Made by a program: the position numbers and the translations under genes. Source: Yinghuangia soli (GTDB taxonomy: Bacteria > Actinomycetota > Actinomycetes > Streptomycetales > Streptomycetaceae). Taken from it: a DNA stretch of 64,000 nt. The notes beneath the pieces are model-generated. The model did no database searches and had not been told where the DNA came from. It was given only the letters and a program-made list of their open reading frames with translations. The DNA is taken from the NCBI RefSeq assembly GCF_021502675.1, contig NZ_JAKFHA010000005.1, positions 62,001 to 126,000 of the forward strand, given 5' to 3'. Within the stretch, counting starts at the first letter, position 1. Every line of letters starts with the position of its first letter. Shown one piece after another: positions 31,939 to 39,321 of the stretch.

Positions 31939-33561
31939 CTACACGCCTTCGCGGTGGGTGAAGCGGCCGGCGACGATGGTGGCCGCCACCGGCAAGTCCA
32001 CCAAGTCGTCCGGGTTGCACAGCGTGGGGTCGTCCGCAAACAGAGTCAGGTCGGCGTAGTGGCCTACCTTTACCCGTCCTGCGTACGACTCCTCGCCTGC
32101 GGCGTAGGCGGCTTCCGTCGTGTATCCGGCCAGGGCCTGGGTGGCGGTGATCGCCTGGGCAGCGACGTACGGGGCGCGGTCACGCTCTCCCGCGGGGCGG
32201 CGGAGTTGGGCTCCGGCGAGCGTACGGCGGGGATCGAAGGCGGCTACCGGCCAGTCGGAGCCCAAGGCCACGTGCCCGCCCGCGCGCAGGATGTCGCCGT
32301 AGCGCCAGGCCAGGGCCGCGCGTTCGGGGCCCACGCGGGTCGACCAGTTGTCGGAGTGGTCCGGCAGCGACCAGTCCATGTGCGTCGGCTGCATGGACGC
32401 GACGACATCCAACGCCGCGAAGCGGGCGATCTCAGCGTCCTGCAACACCTCGGCGTGTTCGATGCGGTGGCGAGTGCCGACGGGGGCCGCGGCGTGCGCG
32501 TACGTGTCCAGAGTGTTCGCGACCGCCTTGTCGCCGATGGCGTGCGTCCACGCGGGCAGGCCGTTCGCAGCGGCGATGTGCACTGCGTCGTCGTACCGCG
32601 TGATGTCCTTCCACTGCGACGTCTTCGACTGCCCGCAGCAGTCCGGCTCGTGCAGCCACGCGCCGCCGCCGTCGATCGCGCCGTCGGCGAAGAACTTGAT
32701 GGCGGCGAGGCGGACCAGCGACGCCTCGGAGAGCACGCCGCGCAGGTCGCTGATGCGCTGCGCCAGGTTGTCCACCTGACCCGGCGGGCACCAAGGCGCG
32801 AAGCGGATCCGCATGCCGAGGCGGCCCTGCGCGTCCAGCGACGCCAGCGTCGTCGCGGTGCCCGGCCCGTCGTCGAGCACGTGTACGCCGGTGACACCCA
32901 GCCTGCTCTGCTCGGCGAACAACTCCTCGACCCGGGACGCCAACTCCTCCGCAGGCATCGGCGTCACCGCCGCGTACCCGAGCTCGGTCGCGCCCATTTC
33001 GTGAAGCTCGCCCGTCGGCCCGCGGTCGTCGCACACGATTTCCGCGCGGTCCGCGAACTCCCGCGGGCCGGTGAGGCCCGCCCGGCGCAAGCCCTCGGTG
33101 CTCATCAGCGCGCTGTGCGCATCGAACATCCAGATGAACGCCGGACGCCCGCCCACCGCATCGTCGATCAGGTCGCGGTGCAGCTCGTGCCCCGCGAACG
33201 CCGCGTACTCGCCGCCGTACGCGATCACCCAGTCGTCCGGCCCGGTCAGCTTGGCCTGCTCGGTCAACCTGCCGCGGAGCTCGTCGAGCGTCATCGCCCC
33301 CACGAGGCTGACGCCGCGCCCCATTTCGGAGCCGTGCACCGGGTGCTGGTGACAGTCCGTCAGTCCAGGAGTCAGTACGCGCCCGGCGGCGTCCATGACT
33401 TCGGTGCCCGCACCGATGTACGGCCGGATGTCCGCGTCGTCGCCCACGGCGATGATGCGGCCGTCGCGTATCGCCACCGCCGACGCGACGGGGTTGGCGG
33501 GGTCCTGGGTCAGGATCCGCGCTCCGACGATGGCGAGTTGTGCGTTGGTGCTGGTGCTCAT
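31939..33561 (-). CDS. YtcJ-like amidohydrolase family protein
   Basis: A 540-aa member of the amidohydrolase superfamily, YtcJ/NfdA (N-substituted formamide deformylase) group. The metal motif is GLTDCHQHPVHG, and the later ligands lie in the HAIGDKAVANTLD, RIEHAEVLQD and LGSDWPVAAFDPR segments. Its ATG overlaps by 4 bp the stop of an amino acid permease gene, so imported substrate and hydrolase are coupled. It hydrolyses a C-N bond, such as in an N-formyl or N-carbamoyl compound. Given the nearby agmatine deiminase, a link to amide or ureido compounds is possible. Confidence 0.85.
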   Translation of the reverse strand: MSTSTNAQLAIVGARILTQDPANPVASAVAIRDGRIIAVGDDADIRPYIGAGTEVMDAAGRVLTPGLTDCHQHPVHGSEMGRGVSLVGAMTLDELRGRLTEQAKLTGPDDWVIAYGGEYAAFAGHELHRDLIDDAVGGRPAFIWMFDAHSALMSTEGLRRAGLTGPREFADRAEIVCDDRGPTGELHEMGATELGYAAVTPMPAEELASRVEELFAEQSRLGVTGVHVLDDGPGTATTLASLDAQGRLGMRIRFAPWCPPGQVDNLAQRISDLRGVLSEASLVRLAAIKFFADGAIDGGGAWLHEPDCCGQSKTSQWKDITRYDDAVHIAAANGLPAWTHAIGDKAVANTLDTYAHAAAPVGTRHRIEHAEVLQDAEIARFAALDVVASMQPTHMDWSLPDHSDNWSTRVGPERAALAWRYGDILRAGGHVALGSDWPVAAFDPRRTLAGAQLRRPAGERDRAPYVAAQAITATQALAGYTTEAAYAAGEESYAGRVKVGHYADLTLFADDPTLCNPDDLVDLPVAATIVAGRFTHREGV

Positions 33562-35141
33562 GCGTGGCTTTCCGTCGGGGTGGTGGCGGACTGGGCGGGG
33601 ACCGCTGCCGCGGCGATGGCTTCGGCGCGGGCCGCGGCCTCGGCCAGGGCGCGCTGCGGGCGGGCGATGACGAGGTACACCAGACCCACGCCGAGGACCA
33701 GCGCGACGCCGATCACCGCGGCCCACACCTGGTAGGCCGGCGCGTCCGGCGGGGACAGGATCTTGCGGGGCCAGGCGATGTTGACGAACTCGAAGGCGAG
33801 CCACAGCACGGCGCCGACGTTGATGGCGAGGCCGAAGCGCCCGAGCCGGATGCCGCGCGGCACCCACGTCCCCCGCACCCGGGCCACCAGCGCTGCGAAC
33901 GCGATGGCCAGGAAGCCGAGGTAGATCGCCGCGCTGCCGAACGTCACGACACTGCCGATCGCCGAGGCCTCCAGGCCGAACAGCAGTGCCGCACCGCTGA
34001 TCACCAGGTCCACGACGAGCGCGCCGATCGGCGCCTGGCGCCGGTTCACCTTGCGCAGCGTCGCCGAGCCGGGCAGCACGTTGTCGCGGGCCATCGAGAA
34101 GATCGCGCGGGCACCACCCGCCTGCGAGGCGAGCAGGCAGGCGACGAAGGCGATGATCACGACCACGATGAACGGCTTCGTCGACCAGTCGCCGAACGAC
34201 GCGACCACAGCCGTCGTCACCGGGTCGAGGTCCTCACCCGTCATGACCTTCGCCGGGTCCGGGTGCGACAGGTCGACCGCGACCGCGTTGAGGATCACGA
34301 TGACGCCGACGCTCAGGAACGCCCACCACAGGGCCTTCGGCACCTGCTTTGCCGCACCGACCGTCTCCTCGGCCATCCCGACGCACGCGTCGAAGCCGAT
34401 GAACGCCCAGCCCGCGACGGCGAGTGCGGCCAGGAAGGCCATCGACTTGGAGCCGTCCGAGAGCACTTCGGCGCCGAAGGTGTCGGTGAGGATCGAGAAG
34501 CCCTGCTCGCGGAAGAGCAGCAGCAGGCCGATGCCGACCAGCACCGACGCGATTGCCTCGGCCGCGATGCCCAGGTCGACGACGCGCTTGAGCAGATCGA
34601 TGCCGTACGCGTTGATCGCCGCGCACACGACCAGGAAGACGGCCGCGACCGCGACCACCTTGCCCGGCGTCGGCGTCCAGCCGAAGAGCGCGAAGAACCA
34701 CGGCGAGGCCAGGTACGCGATGGTCGTGTGCGCGAAGAACAGCCCGCACACCGTCATCCAGCCGACCACCCAGGCGTACTTCGGGCCGATCAGGCGCCGC
34801 GTCCACTGGTACGCGCCGCCCGCGATCGGGAAGTCCGCGGCGAGCTCGGCGTAGACGCAGACCACGAGCGCCTGCAGCGCGAACACCACGGGCAGCGCCC
34901 ACACCCACGCCGGGCCCGCGACGACCATGCCGAGGGCGACCACCGCGTACAGGCCGACCACCGGCGAGACCGTGGCGAAGCCCATCGCGATGTTGCCGAA
35001 GACGCTGAGGCTGCGCTTGAGCTCCTGCTTGTAGCCGAGGCTCTCCAGGTGGGCGGCGTCGGCGTCGAGTGTGCCCGGCACGGTGCCGGCGGCTCCGGCG
35101 GCTCCGGGGGCGGTGGATCTCGGGGGAGGGTGCTGCGTCAT
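33558..35141 (-). CDS. APC-family amino acid/polyamine permease
   Basis: A 527-aa transporter of about twelve membrane segments. The start of the membrane part (LKRSLSVFGNIAMGFATVSPVVGLYAV) and the VCVYAELAADFPIAGGAYQWTRRLIG segment place it in the ACT/HAT group (GABA, choline, or polyamine permeases of fungi and actinobacteria). It overlaps the amidohydrolase gene by 4 bp and diverges from a TetR gene; the palindrome at 35285-35305 lies between. Probably takes up an amine or amino acid that the hydrolase then processes. Confidence 0.9.
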   Translation of the reverse strand: MTQHPPPRSTAPGAAGAAGTVPGTLDADAAHLESLGYKQELKRSLSVFGNIAMGFATVSPVVGLYAVVALGMVVAGPAWVWALPVVFALQALVVCVYAELAADFPIAGGAYQWTRRLIGPKYAWVVGWMTVCGLFFAHTTIAYLASPWFFALFGWTPTPGKVVAVAAVFLVVCAAINAYGIDLLKRVVDLGIAAEAIASVLVGIGLLLLFREQGFSILTDTFGAEVLSDGSKSMAFLAALAVAGWAFIGFDACVGMAEETVGAAKQVPKALWWAFLSVGVIVILNAVAVDLSHPDPAKVMTGEDLDPVTTAVVASFGDWSTKPFIVVVIIAFVACLLASQAGGARAIFSMARDNVLPGSATLRKVNRRQAPIGALVVDLVISGAALLFGLEASAIGSVVTFGSAAIYLGFLAIAFAALVARVRGTWVPRGIRLGRFGLAINVGAVLWLAFEFVNIAWPRKILSPPDAPAYQVWAAVIGVALVLGVGLVYLVIARPQRALAEAAARAEAIAAAAVPAQSATTPTESHA

Positions 35142-35284
35142 GGGCCCTCATCAGGTGGCAGGTCGATCGGCCGGGCCGGGAACGACGCGCGGACGCGTCG
35201 TCCGATCGAGGAATGGCGGGGTGGGAGCGCGGCCGGGGCGGGAGAGCCGCGGCCGGGAAACTGCGGAAGAACTACTGCCGAATA

Positions 35285-35305
35285 AAAACTTACGTTGTTA
35301 GTTTT
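35285..35305. promoter_or_regulatory. Palindromic operator candidate between permease and TetR genes
   Basis: AAAACTTAC (35285-35293), GTT, GTTAGTTTT (35297-35305): the arms pair in eight of nine positions. It lies in the most A+T-rich part of this very GC-rich window, between the divergent permease (start 35141) and TetR (start 35430) genes. This is a typical place and shape for the TetR's own operator. Confidence 0.6.
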
Positions 35306-35429
35306 GGAGACTGTAGCGAGCGACCTGCCCTCGGGGAAGACCCCAAATCGCAGTTAGGCTCGCCACGCCGAGTGACCGGACGCGGCCGTGCAGGAGCCGC
35401 GGCGCCGGGGGACGAATGGGGTGCACGCG

Positions 35430-36077
35430 ATGGGGCGGCCGACGAATCCGCTGCTGAGCCGCGAGGCGATCGCCTTGACGGCGCTCGACCTCGCCGCCGA
35501 GGAGGGCCCGGATGCGCTGACGATGCGGGCCCTCGCCGCGCGCATGGGCGTCCGCGGGCCGTCGCTCTACAACCACATAAGTTCGAAGGACGACCTGCTC
35601 GACGCGATGACCGCGCAGATCAGCCGGGAGATGGATCACAGCGGGCTGGAGTCGGACGACTGGCGGTCCGGGCTGGCCGCGTACGCCCGCAGCTACCGCC
35701 AGGTCTTCCTGCGGCACCACGGCATCCTCCCGGTGGTCGCCCGCCGGCCCGTGCAGACCCCCGAGGCCCTCGCCGGCTACGACGCGCTCGCCCGGGCGCT
35801 GGTCCGCTGGGGTCTGCCGGACGCGGAGACCGCGGAGGTCTCCGCGGCGTTCGACTACCTGGTGCTCGGCTCGGTCCTGGAGACCTACACCGCGGGCTTC
35901 ATCCGCACCCCGGACGGCTACCGCCCCGAGTACCCCGGCCTCGCCGATTCCCTCGAAGCGGCCGACGCGGCCGCCCCCGACGGGCTGGCCGGCCTCGACG
36001 AGCGCGGCTTCGAGCGCGGGCTGCGGCTGCTGCTCGACGGCCTTGCAGTACGGCTGGGGCCGACGCCGAGCGCGTGA
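35430..36077 (+). CDS. TetR-family regulator
   Basis: A 215-aa repressor. Residues 1-60 form the TetR DNA-binding domain (MGRPTNPLLSREAIALTALDL, ALTMRALAARMGVRGPSLYNHI, SSKDDLLDAM). The C-terminal ligand domain has a TetR_C_33-like shape (DAETAEVSAAFDYLVLGSVLETYTAG). A GTG 9 bp upstream is an alternative start. It diverges from the permease-amidohydrolase operon, which it most likely represses through the palindrome at 35285-35305, with an amine or amino acid as inducer. Confidence 0.9.
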   Translation: MGRPTNPLLSREAIALTALDLAAEEGPDALTMRALAARMGVRGPSLYNHISSKDDLLDAMTAQISREMDHSGLESDDWRSGLAAYARSYRQVFLRHHGILPVVARRPVQTPEALAGYDALARALVRWGLPDAETAEVSAAFDYLVLGSVLETYTAGFIRTPDGYRPEYPGLADSLEAADAAAPDGLAGLDERGFERGLRLLLDGLAVRLGPTPSA

Positions 36078-36164
36078 CGGTCGGGCGGATCCCGCCCGGA
36101 ACGCCGACCACGCGGGCGTCGCGTCCGCCGTCGGCGCGGAGAATTCGCACCGCCGGCCGGCCGC

Positions 36165-36265
36165 AGACCCCACGCGCGGCACAGGGTCCGCCCGCGCCAG
36201 GCTGAGGCAGGCGTCCGTCCGGTCGACCAGGTACGCGTGGTCGCCCCTCATGAGGCCGGCCGGTT
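36165..36265 (-). pseudogene. Possible remnant of a third phosphotransferase gene
   Basis: The minus strand reads GLMRGDHAYLVDRTDACLSL then ARADPVPRVGS. This lines up with the metal-site region of the genes near 29 kb (VMSDDQAYLVDWTNPLLG, PAWADAMLWG). No start, catalytic loop or rest of the domain is present. The match is short and could be chance, but the AYLVD core and the spacing agree. Confidence 0.3.
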
Positions 36266-36447
36266 CGCCCCGGCGCGCCACCGCTCCCGCATGTCCGGCG
36301 GCCCTGCCGCGGCATGCCCGCATCCACCGGCGTTCCTGCCCCGGGCACGACGTTTCGGGGCGGGAGCGCGCGGCTACTCGGGTGCGGCCGGGTGCGCCCT
36401 CGGGGGCCGCCTCGCGGGCGGCCGTGGCGGCGGATCGCGGCGGACCT

Positions 36448-36488
36448 TTGACAGCCAGTTTAGAACGCTGTTCAATCACGTATTGAAC
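36448..36488 (+). promoter_or_regulatory. Promoter with two overlapping inverted repeats, urease-like operon
   Basis: TTGACA (36448-36453) is a perfect -35 box, followed after 17 bases by TTCAAT (36471-36476). GAACGCTGTTC (36463-36473) is an inverted repeat. GTTCAAT-CACGT-ATTGAAC (36470-36488) is a second, perfect one that shares the GTTC. Both overlap the -10 region. They should bind a dimeric repressor, likely the TetR encoded at 40496 at the end of the cluster. The RBS GGAGG is at 36501-36505. Confidence 0.65.
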
Positions 36489-36509
36489 GCCGTACAAACC
36501 GGAGGTTCC

Positions 36510-37505
36510 GTGCGACTGACCCCGACCGAGCGCGACCGGCTGCTGATCTTCACCGCCGCCGAGCTCGCGCGTGCCCGGCGGGCCCGGGGGCTGCGGCTCA
36601 ACGTGCCCGAGGCGCATGCGCTCATCGCCGACACGGTCTGCGAGGCGGCCCGCGACGGCCGCCGGCTGGCCGAGGCCATCGACCTCGCGCGCAGCGTGCT
36701 CGGCCCCGGCGACGTGCTGCCCGGGGTCGTCGACATCGTCGGGACCGTCAAGGTCGAGGCGGTCTTCGACGACGCGACCCGGCTCGCGGTCGTGTCCGAC
36801 CCCTTCCGGTCCGCCGAGCGCGTCGGCGCCGCGCCGACCGGGAACGACCGCACCTGCCACGCAGGCGGCTCGCGTACCGGTGCCGCCGAGACGACGCCGC
36901 TGGACGCAGCCGCCCCCGGGGCGCTCGGCCCCGACGCACCCGGTGCGGTGCTGTTCGGCGATGCGCCGACCGACCCGTTCGCGGACGCCGACGTCGTCAC
37001 GCTCGACGTGCAGAACACCTCCGCGGTGCCGGTCAGCGTCACCTCGCACTTCCACTTCTTCGAGGCCAACCCCCGGCTGCGCTTCGACCGTTCGGCCGCC
37101 TACGGGCGCCGCGCCGCGATCCCGGCCGGCTCCACGGTGCGTTTCGACCCGGGCGCGACCGTGTCCGTCGGCCTGGTGCCGATCGGCGGCGCGCGCATCG
37201 CCATCGGCTTTGCCGGGCTGGTCGACGGCCCGCTGGACGCCCCCGGCGCCAAGGACGAGGCGCTGCGCAGGGCGCACGCCTGCGGCTACCTCGACACCGG
37301 CAATCCGGACCAACAGCCGGTGGAACCGCGGATCTACGCGCACGGCGGCCCGGGCCGCGGCGACGCGGAAGACGGCAGGCAAGGCGCCGGGCAGGGCGCC
37401 GGGCAGGGCGGCGGACAAGGCGGCAGCCAAGGGGCCGGGCGGGGCTCCGGGCAGGGCGACAGGCAGAACGACAGCCAGAACGACCGGGAAGGCGGAGGGC
37501 GATGA
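36510..37505 (+). CDS. ureAB: Fused urease gamma-beta subunit (UreAB)
   Basis: A 331-aa fusion. Residues 1-100 are the gamma subunit (MRLTPTERDRLLIFTAAELARARRAR region, LNVPEAHALIADTVCEAARDG, DVLPGVVDIVGTVKVEA). A variable linker (100-145) precedes the beta domain (VTLDVQNTSAVPVSV, SHFHFFEANPRLRFDRSAAYG, IPAGSTVRFDPG, VGLVPIGG). The C-terminal 44 residues are eleven tetrapeptide repeats not usual in urease. GTG start with GGAGG. The stop overlaps by 4 bp the start of the alpha subunit. No ureDEFG genes are in the window, so nickel loading must rely on genes elsewhere, if needed. Confidence 0.9.
   Translation: MRLTPTERDRLLIFTAAELARARRARGLRLNVPEAHALIADTVCEAARDGRRLAEAIDLARSVLGPGDVLPGVVDIVGTVKVEAVFDDATRLAVVSDPFRSAERVGAAPTGNDRTCHAGGSRTGAAETTPLDAAAPGALGPDAPGAVLFGDAPTDPFADADVVTLDVQNTSAVPVSVTSHFHFFEANPRLRFDRSAAYGRRAAIPAGSTVRFDPGATVSVGLVPIGGARIAIGFAGLVDGPLDAPGAKDEALRRAHACGYLDTGNPDQQPVEPRIYAHGGPGRGDAEDGRQGAGQGAGQGGGQGGSQGAGRGSGQGDRQNDSQNDREGGGR
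37371..37502 (+). repeat. Eleven 12-bp tandem repeats in the ureAB 3' end
   Basis: Exactly 132 bp, ending right before the stop codon, encode eleven tetrapeptides: DGRQ, GAGQ twice, GGGQ, GGSQ, GAGR, GSGQ, GDRQ, NDSQ, NDRE, GGGR. The DNA unit is of the GGCGCCGGGCAG type with gradual drift. The repeat preserves frame, so slippage changes tail length without harming the enzyme. Confidence 0.85.
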
Positions 37506-39226
37506 CGGCCGCGACCGGCGGGGTGCTCGACCCGCGCGACTACGCCTCCACGTACGGCCCGCGGGCCGGCGACCGCATCCGGCTGGGCGACTCCGGGCTG
37601 ATCATCGAGATCGAGTCGGACGCGCAGCGGCACGGCGAGGAGTTCCTCGCCGGCTTCGGCAAGACCGCCCGCGACGGCCTGCACCTCAAGGCTGAGACGG
37701 TCCGCGACACCTGCGACATCGTGATCAGCAACGTCGTGGTCATCGACGCCGTGCAGGGCATCCGCAAGGTGTCCATCGGCATCCGCGAGGGCCGCATCGC
37801 ATCGGTCGGCCGGGCCGGCAACCCCGACACGCTCGACGGCGTCGACGTCGTGGTCGGCACCGGGACGACGATCGTCAGCGGTGAAGGCCTCATCGCCACC
37901 GCCGGTGCCGTCGACACGCACGTCCACCTGCTCAGCCCGCGCATCATGGAGGCCTCGCTCGCTGCGGGCGTGACCACCATCGTCGGCCAGGAGTTCGGCC
38001 CGGTCTGGGGTGTCGGCGTCAACTCGCCGTGGGCGCTGCGGCACGCCTTCTCGGCGTTCGACGCGTGGCCGGTCAACATCGCCTTCCTGGCCCGGGGTTC
38101 GTCGTCCGGACGCGGGCCGCTGGACGAGGCGCTCGTGGAAGGCGGCGCGTCCGGCTTCAAGGTGCACGAGGACATGGGCGCGCACGCCCGTGCACTCGAC
38201 ACCGCGCTGCGGGTCGCCGAGGACCACGACGTGCAAGTGGCCCTGCACACCGACGGGTTGAACGAATGCCTGTCGGTCGAGGACACCCTCGCGGTGCTCG
38301 AAGGCCGCACGATCCACGCGTACCACATCGAGGGCTGCGGCGGCGGACACGTCCCCAACGTCATGCGCATGGCCGGCGTGGCCAACGTCATCGGATCGTC
38401 CACGAACCCCACGCTGCCCTTCGGACGCGACGCGGTGGCCGAGCACTTCGGCATGATCGTGTCCGCTCACGACCTCAAGCCCGACCTGCCCGGCGACGCC
38501 GCGATGGCCCGGGACCGCATCCGCGCGGGCACCATGGGCGCCGAGGACGTACTGCACGACCTGGGCGTCATCCCGATCACCTCGTCCGACGCGCAGGGCA
38601 TGGGCCGGGCCGGCGAGACCGTGCGCCGCACGTTCGCGATGGCCGGGAAGATGAAGGCCGAACTCGGGCCGCTCCATCTCGACGGGACCGGCGATCCCGC
38701 CGACGGCCGGCACGACAACGCGCGCGTGCTGCGCTACATCGCCAAGCTCACCATCAACCCGGCCATCGCCCACGGCCTCGCCCACGAGATCGGCTCGATC
38801 GAGCCGGGCAAGATGGCCGACATCGTGTTGTGGCGGCCCGACCACTTCGGTGCGAAGCCGCAGCTGGTGCTCAAGTCCGGCTTCCCGGCGTACGGCGTGG
38901 TCGGCGACCCCAACGCCACCACCGACACCTGCGAACCCCTTGTCCTCGGGCCGCAGTTCGGAGCACACGGCGCGGCCCCCGCGGAGCTCTCGGTCGCCTT
39001 CACCAGCCAGGCGGCGGCCGAGAACGGCGGCGACCACATGCCCACCAAGCGCCGCCGCGTCGGGGTGCGCGGCACGCGCGGCATCGGCCCCGCGGCCATG
39101 GTGTTCAACAACCGCACCGCCGAGGTGCGGGTGGCCGCGGACACCGGGATGGTGACGCTGGACGGCGAGCCGATCATGTCCGAGCCCGCCGAGTCCGTCA
39201 CCCTCAACCGCCTCTACTTCCTGTGA
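37502..39226 (+). CDS. ureC: Divergent urease alpha subunit (UreC-like)
   Basis: A 574-aa amidohydrolase-fold protein. By alignment with the Klebsiella enzyme all metal residues are kept: H140 and H142 (DTHVH), the carbamylated K220 (GFKVHED), H222, H249 (ALHTDG), H275 (YHIEGCGGGH), D363 (SSDAQGMGR) and the catalytic H323. The mobile flap differs: canonical MVCHHLDP is IVSAHDLKP, so Cys319 is Ala and two neighbours change. The GGGTGPATGTNA loop is replaced by GQEFGPVWGVGVN. These changes border the substrate. It overlaps ureAB by 4 bp and is followed by agmatine deiminase. Product may be ammonia and CO2 from urea or a substituted urea. Confidence 0.85.
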   Translation: MTAATGGVLDPRDYASTYGPRAGDRIRLGDSGLIIEIESDAQRHGEEFLAGFGKTARDGLHLKAETVRDTCDIVISNVVVIDAVQGIRKVSIGIREGRIASVGRAGNPDTLDGVDVVVGTGTTIVSGEGLIATAGAVDTHVHLLSPRIMEASLAAGVTTIVGQEFGPVWGVGVNSPWALRHAFSAFDAWPVNIAFLARGSSSGRGPLDEALVEGGASGFKVHEDMGAHARALDTALRVAEDHDVQVALHTDGLNECLSVEDTLAVLEGRTIHAYHIEGCGGGHVPNVMRMAGVANVIGSSTNPTLPFGRDAVAEHFGMIVSAHDLKPDLPGDAAMARDRIRAGTMGAEDVLHDLGVIPITSSDAQGMGRAGETVRRTFAMAGKMKAELGPLHLDGTGDPADGRHDNARVLRYIAKLTINPAIAHGLAHEIGSIEPGKMADIVLWRPDHFGAKPQLVLKSGFPAYGVVGDPNATTDTCEPLVLGPQFGAHGAAPAELSVAFTSQAAAENGGDHMPTKRRRVGVRGTRGIGPAAMVFNNRTAEVRVAADTGMVTLDGEPIMSEPAESVTLNRLYFL

Positions 39227-39244
39227 CGCGCCGCCTCTTCCTTC

Positions 39245-39286
39245 GTGCCCGTCCCCGTCCCCGTCTCTGTCCCTGTCCCTGTCCCC
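39245..39286 (+). repeat. Seven hexamer repeats between ureC and the agmatine deiminase gene
   Basis: Units GTGCCC, GTCCCC, GTCCCC, GTCTCT, GTCCCT, GTCCCT and GTCCCC follow without a gap. They sit in the 95-bp spacer between the two cotranscribed genes. They contain no hairpin. They could be a slippage-prone spacer. Confidence 0.75.
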
Positions 39287-39321
39287 GCATCAGCAACCAG
39301 TACCGGTAAGGAAACCCCGAC

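Larger units (their letters stand above)
36078..36509. other. Intergenic region before the urease-like operon
   Basis: There is no complete gene in this 432-bp stretch. It holds a short piece of what looks like a third phosphotransferase remnant on the minus strand (36165-36265), a GC-rich filler, and, at the right end, the promoter and two overlapping inverted repeats at 36448-36488. Confidence 0.6.

Noticed and set aside
36078-36447. Hidden gene before ureAB
   Set aside because: Only a short phosphotransferase-like fragment is visible and no start, RBS or full domain; described as remnant instead.
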